64,000 nt of DNA, taken from Clostridia bacterium. GTDB lineage: Bacteria > Bacillota > Clostridia > Oscillospirales > Acutalibacteraceae. The notes below the pieces were generated by a model, which did not search any database, had not been told where the DNA came from, and saw only the letters and a list, made by a program, of their open reading frames with translations. The stretch lies in assembly GCA_017513525.1 (NCBI GenBank), contig JAFXFC010000001.1:1-64000 (forward strand), written 5' to 3'. This document shows positions 16,063 to 24,417 of this stretch, piece after piece; the first letter of the stretch is position 1, and each line of letters opens with the position of its first letter. The translations under genes were made by a program, and so were the position numbers.

Positions 16063-17022
16063 ATGAAAAATCTTACTACTAATCAAATACTTCAGGCTGA
16101 ATTTAAGGTGAATGTTCAAAGTCCCGTAATAAAGCCGTTTGACGGTTCATTTATTGCAGCGGACCCGTCTGTTCTTACTCCTATTGATTGTCACGATAAT
16201 AAATGGCATATGTTTTTTCACACAAACCTCGGAGTATATCAATTTATAAGCGAGGACGGCATACACTTCAAAAAAATGCAAAAGGTCGTAAACAGAGCAA
16301 TGCGTCCTAATATAAATAAGATAGATAACACATATTATCTTTTCTATGAAAGAACACGCTCTTTACCTGCAAACGCTTTGAATGTGGTGAACGCAGTAAA
16401 ATGGAAATCTGAAATTTATGTGACTGTCAGCACTGATCTTATAAACTGGTCTGAGCCAAAGCTTGTCATAGGTAATACAAGAGATTTTGAAAAAAGCAGC
16501 AGAGGAACGGCAATTTCAAATCCTTTCCTTTTACAGGAAGACGAAGTTAACCGCCTTTATTATTCCTGCGGTATGACATATATAGACGATTGCAAATTCT
16601 GTGAGCCGACACATATAAGCTATGCTGAAAGTAAGAGTATTACAGAAGGGTTTATGTCTGCTGAGTTGCCGCTCATTTCCCCCGATAAAAATAACCCTTA
16701 CCTTAATCTTTGCAGCGGTTGCCTTAAGGTATATAAGCTCAGTGACGGTTATATAGGAATTCAGAACGGAATTTATGAAAAAGACGGAAAAAGCCACTCC
16801 GCAATAATTCTGCTGACTTCGCCTGACGGACTCGAATTTACATTCCAAAAAATGCTGATTGAACCGAAAGTGGTTCAAGGAAAAGACTGGATGAAGCAGT
16901 TTGTTTATGCGAGTCACTTAGTAAAACACGAAAACACTTTACGGCTTTATTTTAATGCAAGAAATATATCAAATCCTCTTTTGGGCCGTGAATGTATCGG
17001 CTTTGCCGAAGCTGTTATATAA
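16063..17022 (+). CDS. Five-bladed beta-propeller glycosidase-like protein
   Basis: A 319-residue protein with the GH43/GH32/GH130-like propeller signature: an early Asp in FIAADPSVLTPIDCHDNKWH, MFFHTNLGVYQFISEDGIHF, then YYLFYERTRS, TDLINWSEPKLV and SNPFLLQEDEVNRLYYSCG. There is no signal peptide. The conserved acidic residues could serve as base and acid, but the exact family is undecided. It lies 14 bp after the beta-helix gene with a GAGGTATGTT ribosome binding site, so the two should act on the same oligosaccharide. Confidence 0.65.
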   Translation: MKNLTTNQILQAEFKVNVQSPVIKPFDGSFIAADPSVLTPIDCHDNKWHMFFHTNLGVYQFISEDGIHFKKMQKVVNRAMRPNINKIDNTYYLFYERTRSLPANALNVVNAVKWKSEIYVTVSTDLINWSEPKLVIGNTRDFEKSSRGTAISNPFLLQEDEVNRLYYSCGMTYIDDCKFCEPTHISYAESKSITEGFMSAELPLISPDKNNPYLNLCSGCLKVYKLSDGYIGIQNGIYEKDGKSHSAIILLTSPDGLEFTFQKMLIEPKVVQGKDWMKQFVYASHLVKHENTLRLYFNARNISNPLLGRECIGFAEAVI

Positions 17023-17079
17023 ATTTTTATTGAAAACCATACAGTGTCATATGTGGGTACACTGTAAGAGGAACAAATA

Positions 17080-18357
17080 ATGGTATTACAAGAAGAAAAA
17101 AATATAAATAATGAGAGTTTAATTAATGAAGAACAAAAAAGGCTGTCCGTTTTATCACGCCGAAGAGTGTATCTGTTTTCAGGTGTGTTGGTTATGCTTT
17201 TTTCGGGTGTATTATATGCCTGGTCAATACTGAAAATTCCGTTTGCAGAGGAGTTTAACTGGGATGCAGGTTTTCTTGCGCTTAATTTTACTCTGACGAT
17301 GTGTTTTTTCTGTCTTGGAGCATTTTTCGGCAGTCTTCTCAATAAAAAAATCGGAATAAAATACACACTCTTTATTTCTTCCGTTCTTACGGGAGCAGGT
17401 TTCGTTTTTACGGGATTTATAAAAGACAGTCTTCCCGTTTTGCTGATTATAGCATATGCCGTTTTTGCGGGAATGGGTATCGGTATTTCATATAATGCAG
17501 TTGTTTCCACCGTAACAGCATGGTTTCCCGACAAAAAGGGCTTCAGCTCAGGCTGTCTTATGCTCGGCTTCGGACTCAGCACATTAATTCTCGGAAATGT
17601 TATTGACTTCATGTATAAAAGTGAGGTTTTTGGTTGGCGAAAGGCTTTTATTATTCTCGGAGCGGTTTTGTTTTTTGTTTTGGTTTTTGCTGCTTTTACT
17701 CTTAAGAAGCCTGATGAAAATACAATTCTTCCGAGTGCCGAAAACAAAAAAACAGCGAAAGCGGAAGATTTCATAAAACGGGATTTTACAACCGTTCAGA
17801 TGCTTCGTAATTTTACTTTCTGGAGAGCATTTGTCTGTATGATTCTTTTAACGGCTGTCGGCAATTCTGCCATAAGCTTTGCAAGGGACCTTGTGCTGTC
17901 TGTTGACGCTTCTCCCGATATTGCAACAACAATGGTTGGTGTTCTTGCCGTGTGTAACGGATTCGGCAGAATATTGACGGGAATTTTGTTTGACAGATCA
18001 GGCCGCAGATTTACTATGTACTGCGCTAATATAATTACAATTATCGCAGCAGGGGTAACACTTATTTCAGTAAGTATAAATTCGTTGCCGTTATGTATCA
18101 TAGGACTTTGTCTTACAGGTATTTCATACGGGTCTTGTCCTACTGTGACATCAGCTTTCACTTTGGCATTTTACGGTCAGAAGCATTTTTCCGTAAACTA
18201 CAGTCTTATTAATTTTAATCTTATTTTTGCTTCTTTTATTGCAGGCTTCAGCAATACTATGATGATAAACACAGGCAGCTATTTTGCTTCATTTATAATG
18301 CTTGTTATATTGGCAGTTTTAGCTATGGGACTTAATATTACAATAAAGAAACCGTAA
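17080..18357 (+). CDS. OFA-type MFS transporter
   Basis: A 425-residue, 12-TM major facilitator. The opening RRRVYLFSGVLVMLFSGVLYAWSI and the conserved loop KGFSSGCLMLGFGLSTLILG are typical of the oxalate/formate antiporter (OFA) subgroup. Membrane carrier, probably for a small organic acid or a sugar acid produced or consumed by the operon; the specificity of OFA members varies widely. It lies 57 bp after the propeller gene and 17 bp before an oxidoreductase gene. No ABC or PTS import genes are in the operon, so this is its only transporter. Confidence 0.85.
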   Translation: MVLQEEKNINNESLINEEQKRLSVLSRRRVYLFSGVLVMLFSGVLYAWSILKIPFAEEFNWDAGFLALNFTLTMCFFCLGAFFGSLLNKKIGIKYTLFISSVLTGAGFVFTGFIKDSLPVLLIIAYAVFAGMGIGISYNAVVSTVTAWFPDKKGFSSGCLMLGFGLSTLILGNVIDFMYKSEVFGWRKAFIILGAVLFFVLVFAAFTLKKPDENTILPSAENKKTAKAEDFIKRDFTTVQMLRNFTFWRAFVCMILLTAVGNSAISFARDLVLSVDASPDIATTMVGVLAVCNGFGRILTGILFDRSGRRFTMYCANIITIIAAGVTLISVSINSLPLCIIGLCLTGISYGSCPTVTSAFTLAFYGQKHFSVNYSLINFNLIFASFIAGFSNTMMINTGSYFASFIMLVILAVLAMGLNITIKKP

Positions 18358-18374
18358 AGAAAAGGAGTTTTAGT

Positions 18375-19385
18375 ATGGAAAAAAAGATAGTTGTTGCAAA
18401 TATAGGTATGAAATTCGGTATGTCACATGTTGAGGGTGCTTTAAGCTTTGGTGCGGAAATTGCCGCAATATGTGACTTAGATGAAGAAAATCTTCGTTTT
18501 GCAGGAGAAAGATACTCTATTCCCGAAGAAAAGCGATTCAGCGATTATATGGATATTGTAAATAATAAAGATATCAATGTTGTAACGGTGGCAGTTCCCG
18601 ATCAGCTGCATAAAAAAATTTCCTGTGATCTGCTGCGTTCGGGAAAGCACGTGCTTTGCGAAAAGCCTCTTGCACTGACAAGAGAGGATCTTGAAGAGAT
18701 TATTAAAACCGCCGATGAATCAGGCTGTAAATTTATGGTGGGGCAGATATGCCGTTTTACCCCCTCTTTTATAAAGGCAAGGGAAATTGTGGAGTCGGGC
18801 ACAATAGGTGAGATTTATTTTATTGAATCCGAGTATGCCCACGATTATATGAAGCTTTGCGATACCTGGAGGGCAGACCCGCTTCGTCACGGAGTTATCG
18901 GCGGCGGCTGTCATGCAGTGGATCTTATCCGCTGGCTTGCAGGCGATCCCGAAGAGGTTTTCGCTTATGGTATGCACAAGCTCTTACCGCAGGTGTCATA
19001 TGATGATGCGACAATAGCCATTATGAAATTCGGTGAGAATGTGGCAGGAAAGGTATTCGTTTCAACAGGCTGTAAGCGTGACTACACAATGCGCACCTGC
19101 ATTTACGGCACAAAGGGAACTCTTATCTGCGACAACACATCACCTACAATGACTCTTTTTACAACTGACAGCGAGGGTGTTGTAAACGAAAAGCCTGAAA
19201 TAATCGAGGTTGAAGTAAATAATCATAATGCCGCCAAGGAATTTGAGGTTTTTGCTGATGCAATTCTCAATGATAAGCCCGTCTTAACAGATGCATGTGA
19301 GGGAGCAAGGACTGTTGAAGTATGCCTTTCAATAGTCGAGTCTTCAAAAACAGGTAAAATCATCAAGCCGAATTATGAATTCTGA
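18375..19385 (+). CDS. Gfo/Idh/MocA family oxidoreductase
   Basis: A 336-residue NAD(P)-dependent sugar dehydrogenase-like protein. The N-terminal nucleotide fold starts VVANIGMKFGMSHVEGAL; the diagnostic CEKPLALT motif carries the conserved Lys, and GVIGGGCHAVDLIRWLAGDP holds the catalytic Asp/His region. Members oxidise or reduce cyclic polyols, uronic acids or sugar phosphates. An AAAGGAG box sets the start. Its operon place between the carrier and the DUF2804 gene suggests it acts on the imported sugar. Confidence 0.88.
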   Translation: MEKKIVVANIGMKFGMSHVEGALSFGAEIAAICDLDEENLRFAGERYSIPEEKRFSDYMDIVNNKDINVVTVAVPDQLHKKISCDLLRSGKHVLCEKPLALTREDLEEIIKTADESGCKFMVGQICRFTPSFIKAREIVESGTIGEIYFIESEYAHDYMKLCDTWRADPLRHGVIGGGCHAVDLIRWLAGDPEEVFAYGMHKLLPQVSYDDATIAIMKFGENVAGKVFVSTGCKRDYTMRTCIYGTKGTLICDNTSPTMTLFTTDSEGVVNEKPEIIEVEVNNHNAAKEFEVFADAILNDKPVLTDACEGARTVEVCLSIVESSKTGKIIKPNYEF

Positions 19386-19413
19386 TAATAAATGTTTTCG
19401 GGTGGAGTGAAAA

Positions 19414-20508
19414 ATGAGCAGCGAAATGAAAAGAACTTATATTCCTTTTTGTGATTGGAAAGAAAAATCAAAGCAAACAGAATATACAGAATTCACCCCC
19501 TTACTTGATTCTGACGGGACTTTACTTGCAAAAGGCTGGGCAAGAAAAAATGTTTTCGAGTATAACAGAGATTATGTGAAAAAGGGAATAATCAGTCGAA
19601 AAGAGTGGGATTTTTATACGATATTTGATGACGAAATGCAGATACTTTTAAGCTTCGCAAATATCAATATCGGCGGTTATGTTGCCGCAAAGCTTGTCAA
19701 CCTTAAAACAGGTGAAGTGATTTGTGATTCAATACAGTATTTTATAGGTGCAAATAAGCATGTTTCTCACTCGAAGCCCGATGCACCGAGCCGATTCAGG
19801 GATAAAATCGGAAAAACCGAATTTGATTTTAATACGAAAGAAACCCAAAGAACACTTTGGTATAAGGGTACATATAAAGGAAAGCCCGTTGAAGTTACGG
19901 CATCTATGGAAATAATGGAGGGTCTCGAAAGCATTACCACTGTTTTTCCGTTTGATGAAGATAAAACAAAATATTTTATGACTACAAAACAGCTGTGTAT
20001 GCCCTGTGAAGGAAAGTTTGTATTCGGAGATTTTATATATGAATTTTCAAAGGAAAAGGCTTTTTGTTCTCTTGATTGGGGCAGAGTCAACACCATACAC
20101 AAAATGGTCTGGTATTGGGGCAGCGGCAGTCAGTACATAACGGATGATAAGGGAGAAAAGCATCTTTTCGGTTTCGAGATAACATGGGCAATCGGTAACG
20201 AAAGCAACGCTACGGAAACCTGTCTTTTCTATGACGGAAAAATACACAAAATAGGCGCAGTAGACGTTGAAAAATTCCCCAAAGGCAGATTTCTTGAGCC
20301 TTGGAAATTTATTTCAGAAGACGGCAGATTCAACATGACTATGCAACCGAGCCTTGATAATCATTCGGATGTCGATTTTAAGGTGGGCAGAATGAACTGT
20401 CATCAGATATACGGTATCTGGAACGGTGAAGTAATTCTTGATGACGGCACAAAGCTTGAAATCAAAGACCTGTTCACATTCTGTGAATATGTTGAAAACA
20501 GATGGTAA
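19414..20508 (+). CDS. DUF2804 family protein, paralogue 1
   Basis: A 364-residue DUF2804 protein (DGTLLAKGWARKNVFEYNRD, MTTKQLCMPCEGKF, FCSLDWGRVNTIHKMVWYWG, FGFEITWAIGNESNATE). The family has a two-domain lipocalin-like beta fold and no proven activity; conserved Trp, Cys and Asp residues are all present. No signal peptide. A close paralogue is encoded at 42.5 kb on the other strand, next to no glycosidase. Being fifth in this operon suggests a role tied to carbohydrate or hydrophobic glycoside handling, which is inference. Confidence 0.85.
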   Translation: MSSEMKRTYIPFCDWKEKSKQTEYTEFTPLLDSDGTLLAKGWARKNVFEYNRDYVKKGIISRKEWDFYTIFDDEMQILLSFANINIGGYVAAKLVNLKTGEVICDSIQYFIGANKHVSHSKPDAPSRFRDKIGKTEFDFNTKETQRTLWYKGTYKGKPVEVTASMEIMEGLESITTVFPFDEDKTKYFMTTKQLCMPCEGKFVFGDFIYEFSKEKAFCSLDWGRVNTIHKMVWYWGSGSQYITDDKGEKHLFGFEITWAIGNESNATETCLFYDGKIHKIGAVDVEKFPKGRFLEPWKFISEDGRFNMTMQPSLDNHSDVDFKVGRMNCHQIYGIWNGEVILDDGTKLEIKDLFTFCEYVENRW

Positions 20509-20541
20509 GAAAAAAAATAATTGTTTCGGGAGATGTTTATT

Positions 20542-22488
20542 ATGCTCAGAAAAAGACAAGTACACCTTGATTTTCATACAAACGGTACCCTGCCAGTAGG
20601 CAAAAGCTTTTCAAAAGAACAGTTTCAGAAGGCATTGAAGATAGGTCATGTTGATTCCATAACCGTGTTTTCAAAATGTCATCACGGTTGGTCTTATCAC
20701 CCCACAGATGTTAATGAAATACATCCCGAGCTTGATTTTGATCTTTTAGGTGCTCAGCTTGAGGCTTGCAAAGAAATAGACGTTAAGGCACCCGTTTACA
20801 TTTCCGCAGGTTTTGATGAAAAGGAATATGTAAAGCACCCTGAATGGCATTATATCAGATCAAATGATAAGGATGATGTAGCAGAATATGAAAGTGAGGT
20901 TCATTTTCATCTGTTGTGCTTCAACACGGGCTATCTAGACCTTCTTTGTGCCCAGATTGAAGAGGTAATGGTGAAATATGATCCGTGCGGCATATTCCTT
21001 GATATTATTTCACCTAAAGTGTGCTATTGTGAAAAATGTATTTCCGATATGAAAGCTTTAGGTTTGGATATCGAAAACGAAAAAGACCGTGAAAAATTTG
21101 CAGGGATCACATTCGATAAATATCTTAAAGCAACTAATGCGGCAGTAAGAAAGCACAGTAGCACTGCTACTATTTTCCATAACTCGGGCCATGTGCCCAA
21201 AGGCGATTACGGCTATATTGAGTCCAATACTCATCTTGAGCTTGAGAGCTTACCTACAGGCGGCTGGGGATATGATCATTTCCCGCTTTCTGCGGCATAT
21301 ACCCGTTCTTTGAAAAACACAGAATTCTTAGGCATGACAGGTAAATTTCATCATTCATGGGGTGAGTTCGGCGGCTTCAAGCATCCGAATGCTCTGATTT
21401 ATGAAACTTCATTGAGTATCGCTAACGGTGCGGGCTGTTCTATCGGTGATCAGATGCACCCGCTTGGTGAAATGAATATGGCTACATACTCTCTTATCGG
21501 AAAGGCATATTCTCTTATTGAAGAAAAAGAACCCTGGCTTGAGGGTGCCGAGAATATTGCTGATATAGCGGTTTTAAGTGCGGAGGCACTTAAAAATGAC
21601 CGTGATCAGAAGGCAGACTGCGGCGCTAACAGATTGCTTCTTGAAAATAACTATCTCTATAATTTTATTGACAGTACAATGGATCTGTCTGAATATAAGC
21701 TGCTTATTTTGCCCGATGTTTCAGGGCTGTCTGATGAAATGACGGAAAAAATAAAATGCTTCACAGAAAACGGCGGCAAGGTAATTGCAAGCGGTGAAGC
21801 TTTATTAAAAGACGGGCATTTTATTCTTGATACAGGTGCAGAATATATCGGCAAAAATACATTTAATCCTACTTATCTTGTACCAAATTATGATACCGTA
21901 AACGGCAAAACCGAATATGTTATGCGCTGTAACTCCTATATGTTTGATGCTGTTGACGGTGAAGTGTTTGCTTACATGCAAAATCCCTATTTCAACAGAA
22001 CTGCAGAGCATTTTTGTTCACATATGCACGCCCCCAATGATCCCGATAAAACATATCCCGGTGCTATAATAAAGGGCAATGTCGCATATATCGGCTGGGA
22101 TATTTTCACTGCTTATGCAAAACACGGACATCTCTGCTTTAAGGAACTGTTTGATTTCGTTGTAAGTAAAATGCTGGGTAATGACAGAACTGTTTTTGCC
22201 GATATCCCCGACAGAGCAGTTGTTACTTTAACAAGACAGGAAAAAGAAAAAAGAAGTATTTTACATCTTCTTTTTGCTCATACAACACTAAGAGGTGAGC
22301 ATACGGAAATTATTGAAGATACCGTTCCTCTTTACGGTGTCAAGTGTAAGGTCAAGTGTATTGAAAAACCGTCAAAAATAACTTTTGTCCCCACGGGAAA
22401 AGAGCTCGGCTTTGAATATAATAACGGTTATGCTGAATTCACTGTGCCCGAAGTCAACATTCATGTGATGGTTTCAATTGAAGACTGA
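20542..22488 (+). CDS. GHL6-like TIM-barrel glycosidase
   Basis: A 648-residue protein with an N-terminal barrel starting RRQVHLDFHTNGTLP-like (VHLDFHTN), strand motifs KAPVYISAGFDE and CGIFLDIISPKVCYCEKC, then ATIFHNSGHVPKGDYGYIES, and a C-terminal region resembling the beta-galactosidase trimerisation/Rossmann domain (YKLLILPDVSGLSDEMTEKI, GGKVIASGEALL). This matches the hypothetical glycosyl hydrolase 6 architecture. Cytosolic. ATG 20542 is chosen because CGGGAG lies nine bases upstream; TTG 20521 and ATG 20533 are less suitable. Last gene of the operon. Confidence 0.7.
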   Translation: MLRKRQVHLDFHTNGTLPVGKSFSKEQFQKALKIGHVDSITVFSKCHHGWSYHPTDVNEIHPELDFDLLGAQLEACKEIDVKAPVYISAGFDEKEYVKHPEWHYIRSNDKDDVAEYESEVHFHLLCFNTGYLDLLCAQIEEVMVKYDPCGIFLDIISPKVCYCEKCISDMKALGLDIENEKDREKFAGITFDKYLKATNAAVRKHSSTATIFHNSGHVPKGDYGYIESNTHLELESLPTGGWGYDHFPLSAAYTRSLKNTEFLGMTGKFHHSWGEFGGFKHPNALIYETSLSIANGAGCSIGDQMHPLGEMNMATYSLIGKAYSLIEEKEPWLEGAENIADIAVLSAEALKNDRDQKADCGANRLLLENNYLYNFIDSTMDLSEYKLLILPDVSGLSDEMTEKIKCFTENGGKVIASGEALLKDGHFILDTGAEYIGKNTFNPTYLVPNYDTVNGKTEYVMRCNSYMFDAVDGEVFAYMQNPYFNRTAEHFCSHMHAPNDPDKTYPGAIIKGNVAYIGWDIFTAYAKHGHLCFKELFDFVVSKMLGNDRTVFADIPDRAVVTLTRQEKEKRSILHLLFAHTTLRGEHTEIIEDTVPLYGVKCKVKCIEKPSKITFVPTGKELGFEYNNGYAEFTVPEVNIHVMVSIED

Positions 22489-22590
22489 GAATTCAAGGTA
22501 GTAGTCTTTAGCTGCACAGATAAAATTATCGACAATGTGTTAAGAACATGTTAAAATTTTAATAGCAATTTAATTCGGAGGAAAATCAGC

Positions 22591-24270
22591 ATGAAAAAAG
22601 TTTTAGCTTTATTTTTATCTCTTTTAATGGTTTTCGGTATGTTAGCTTCCACTGCTTCTGCCGCCACAACTGAAAAGAAAGAAAAAAGTCCTATAATTTT
22701 CATTGCAGGCAGCTCTGTTGATATCTGTGATGCTGAAGGAAATGTAATTTCCACAGGCTTTGATGTTCTGACCGACGATGATGAAGGCGATATGACAACA
22801 GATAAAATCATTGAAACCGCAATGAATATTCTGAAGCCTCTTTTACTTGAAGGTCTCCCCCTTGATAAGTGGGATAGCTACGGAAGAGCTCTTTACGAAG
22901 AATTAGCTCCCATATGGGATGAAACTCAGCTTGGCGGTGACGGTAATGCAAAGTACGGCACAGGTGTTGCTAAGGCTGAAATAGAGCAGTGGGATAAAAA
23001 AGCTCAGACCACAGATACAGGTAAAGACGGAACATTCAATATTAATGACTATAAATTCCGTTACGACTGGAGACTTTCTCCATATGACCATGTAGACAGA
23101 CTTCACGAATATATTAAGACTATCCTTAAAACCACAAAATGCAAGCAGGTTTGCCTTGTCGGCAGATGTCTCGGCGGAAGTGTTATCACTGCTTATCTTG
23201 AAAAATACGGCGATCAGGGTCTTGTCAAAAAGGTATTTTATGATGAGGTTATGGTAAACGGAACTTCTGTTGTAAACGACTGCTTCAGCGGCAAAATTCA
23301 ATTCAGTGATAAGCACACACAGGCATATTTACTGCAGGCTGAATATTTCGGCTCTCAGGGCTTGGGTATTGACCTCGAGGGTGTTAACGAGTTTACTCTT
23401 GAGCTTGTAGAGACAGCAGTTGATTACATCACACAGGCAGGAATCATGAATATGATTTTCGGCGGTGTTGATGCTTTATATGAAAGACTCTATGAAGCTT
23501 TTATTCCCGCAATGATCCTTGCAACCGGTATAGGCACATGGGCTAACTATTGGTGCAGTGTTTACGAAGAAGATTTTGACGAAGCACTGGATCTTGTTTT
23601 CGGAAAAAAAGGTACTGAATCAAGAGCTGAATATGCAGGTCTTATTGAGAAGATAGAATATATCAGAGAGCATATCGTAGAGGCTTCTCCCGAGCTTTAC
23701 AACAAATTCGCAGAGGAATACGGTGTTGAAATCGGCATTATGGCTTCCTACGGTCTTGCAAATGCACCCATTACAGAGCATTACGATGAAACAGGCGATA
23801 CCGTTGTCGGTGTTATGGATGCTTCCTTCGGTGCAACTGCAGCAGGTCTTTTCGATACTCTTTCTCCGGAATATATTAAAGAAAGAACTGCTTTCGGATT
23901 CGGAGATTATATTTCCCCCGACGGAAAAATTGACGCTTCAACCTGTCTTTTCCCCGAAACTACTTGGTTTATAAAGAATAAGCATCACGATTACGGCGAT
24001 GCATATGTGTATCTTGCAGAATATTTCACTCAGTATTCAAATGTCTCCGCTTCCTCAAATAACAGAAACATCTCGCGTTTCCTTGTGCATGATATGGATG
24101 CTAAAGGAGAAATCGCCAATATGACAGAGGAAAACATGGCAGACGGTTCCTGGATCACTGATGTTGTACAAAAGCCGACCATCACATCTATATTCACTGC
24201 TTTTGTGAACTTCATGAAGAACTTATTCAAGCTTTTATCTGACCTCTTTAATGGTATGTTAAACTCTTAA
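22591..24270 (+). CDS. Exported alpha/beta hydrolase with Cys nucleophile
   Basis: A 559-residue exported protein with a signal peptide ending in ASTASA (about residue 24). The hydrolase fold is related to the lipase/LCAT group (SPIIFIAGSSVDICDAEG, YKFRYDWRLSPYDHVDRLHE). The nucleophile elbow reads CLVGRCLGGSVITAY, with Cys193 where GxSxG enzymes have Ser. Substrate probably a lipid or acyl ester. The C-terminus ends FVNFMKNLFKLLSDLF, an amphipathic aromatic/basic tail also found on three other exported proteins here. CGGAGG sets the start. Monocistronic, with a terminator at 24289. Confidence 0.75.
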   Translation: MKKVLALFLSLLMVFGMLASTASAATTEKKEKSPIIFIAGSSVDICDAEGNVISTGFDVLTDDDEGDMTTDKIIETAMNILKPLLLEGLPLDKWDSYGRALYEELAPIWDETQLGGDGNAKYGTGVAKAEIEQWDKKAQTTDTGKDGTFNINDYKFRYDWRLSPYDHVDRLHEYIKTILKTTKCKQVCLVGRCLGGSVITAYLEKYGDQGLVKKVFYDEVMVNGTSVVNDCFSGKIQFSDKHTQAYLLQAEYFGSQGLGIDLEGVNEFTLELVETAVDYITQAGIMNMIFGGVDALYERLYEAFIPAMILATGIGTWANYWCSVYEEDFDEALDLVFGKKGTESRAEYAGLIEKIEYIREHIVEASPELYNKFAEEYGVEIGIMASYGLANAPITEHYDETGDTVVGVMDASFGATAAGLFDTLSPEYIKERTAFGFGDYISPDGKIDASTCLFPETTWFIKNKHHDYGDAYVYLAEYFTQYSNVSASSNNRNISRFLVHDMDAKGEIANMTEENMADGSWITDVVQKPTITSIFTAFVNFMKNLFKLLSDLFNGMLNS

Positions 24271-24288
24271 AATAATTTTGCTCTTTTC

Positions 24289-24321
24289 AGCACCCTGCCG
24301 TAGGTGGGGTGCTATATTTTT
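24289..24321 (+). terminator. Terminator after alpha/beta hydrolase gene
   Basis: AGCACCC-tgccgtaggtg-GGGTGCT stem followed by ATATTTTT. Confidence 0.8.
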
Positions 24322-24417
24322 AATTATAAATTATGTTGCTTTAACAGCAGTATCGTGTTACAATCGATTTGTCAAACGGAATTTTTACAGATTAAAAATT
24401 TTTGGCGGTGAAGCTTT

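Noticed and set aside
16947..17774. 275-codon minus-strand frame opposite the OFA carrier
   Set aside because: Composition (Lys/Pro/Ile-rich) is that of an antisense shadow and it crosses two well-supported plus-strand genes.
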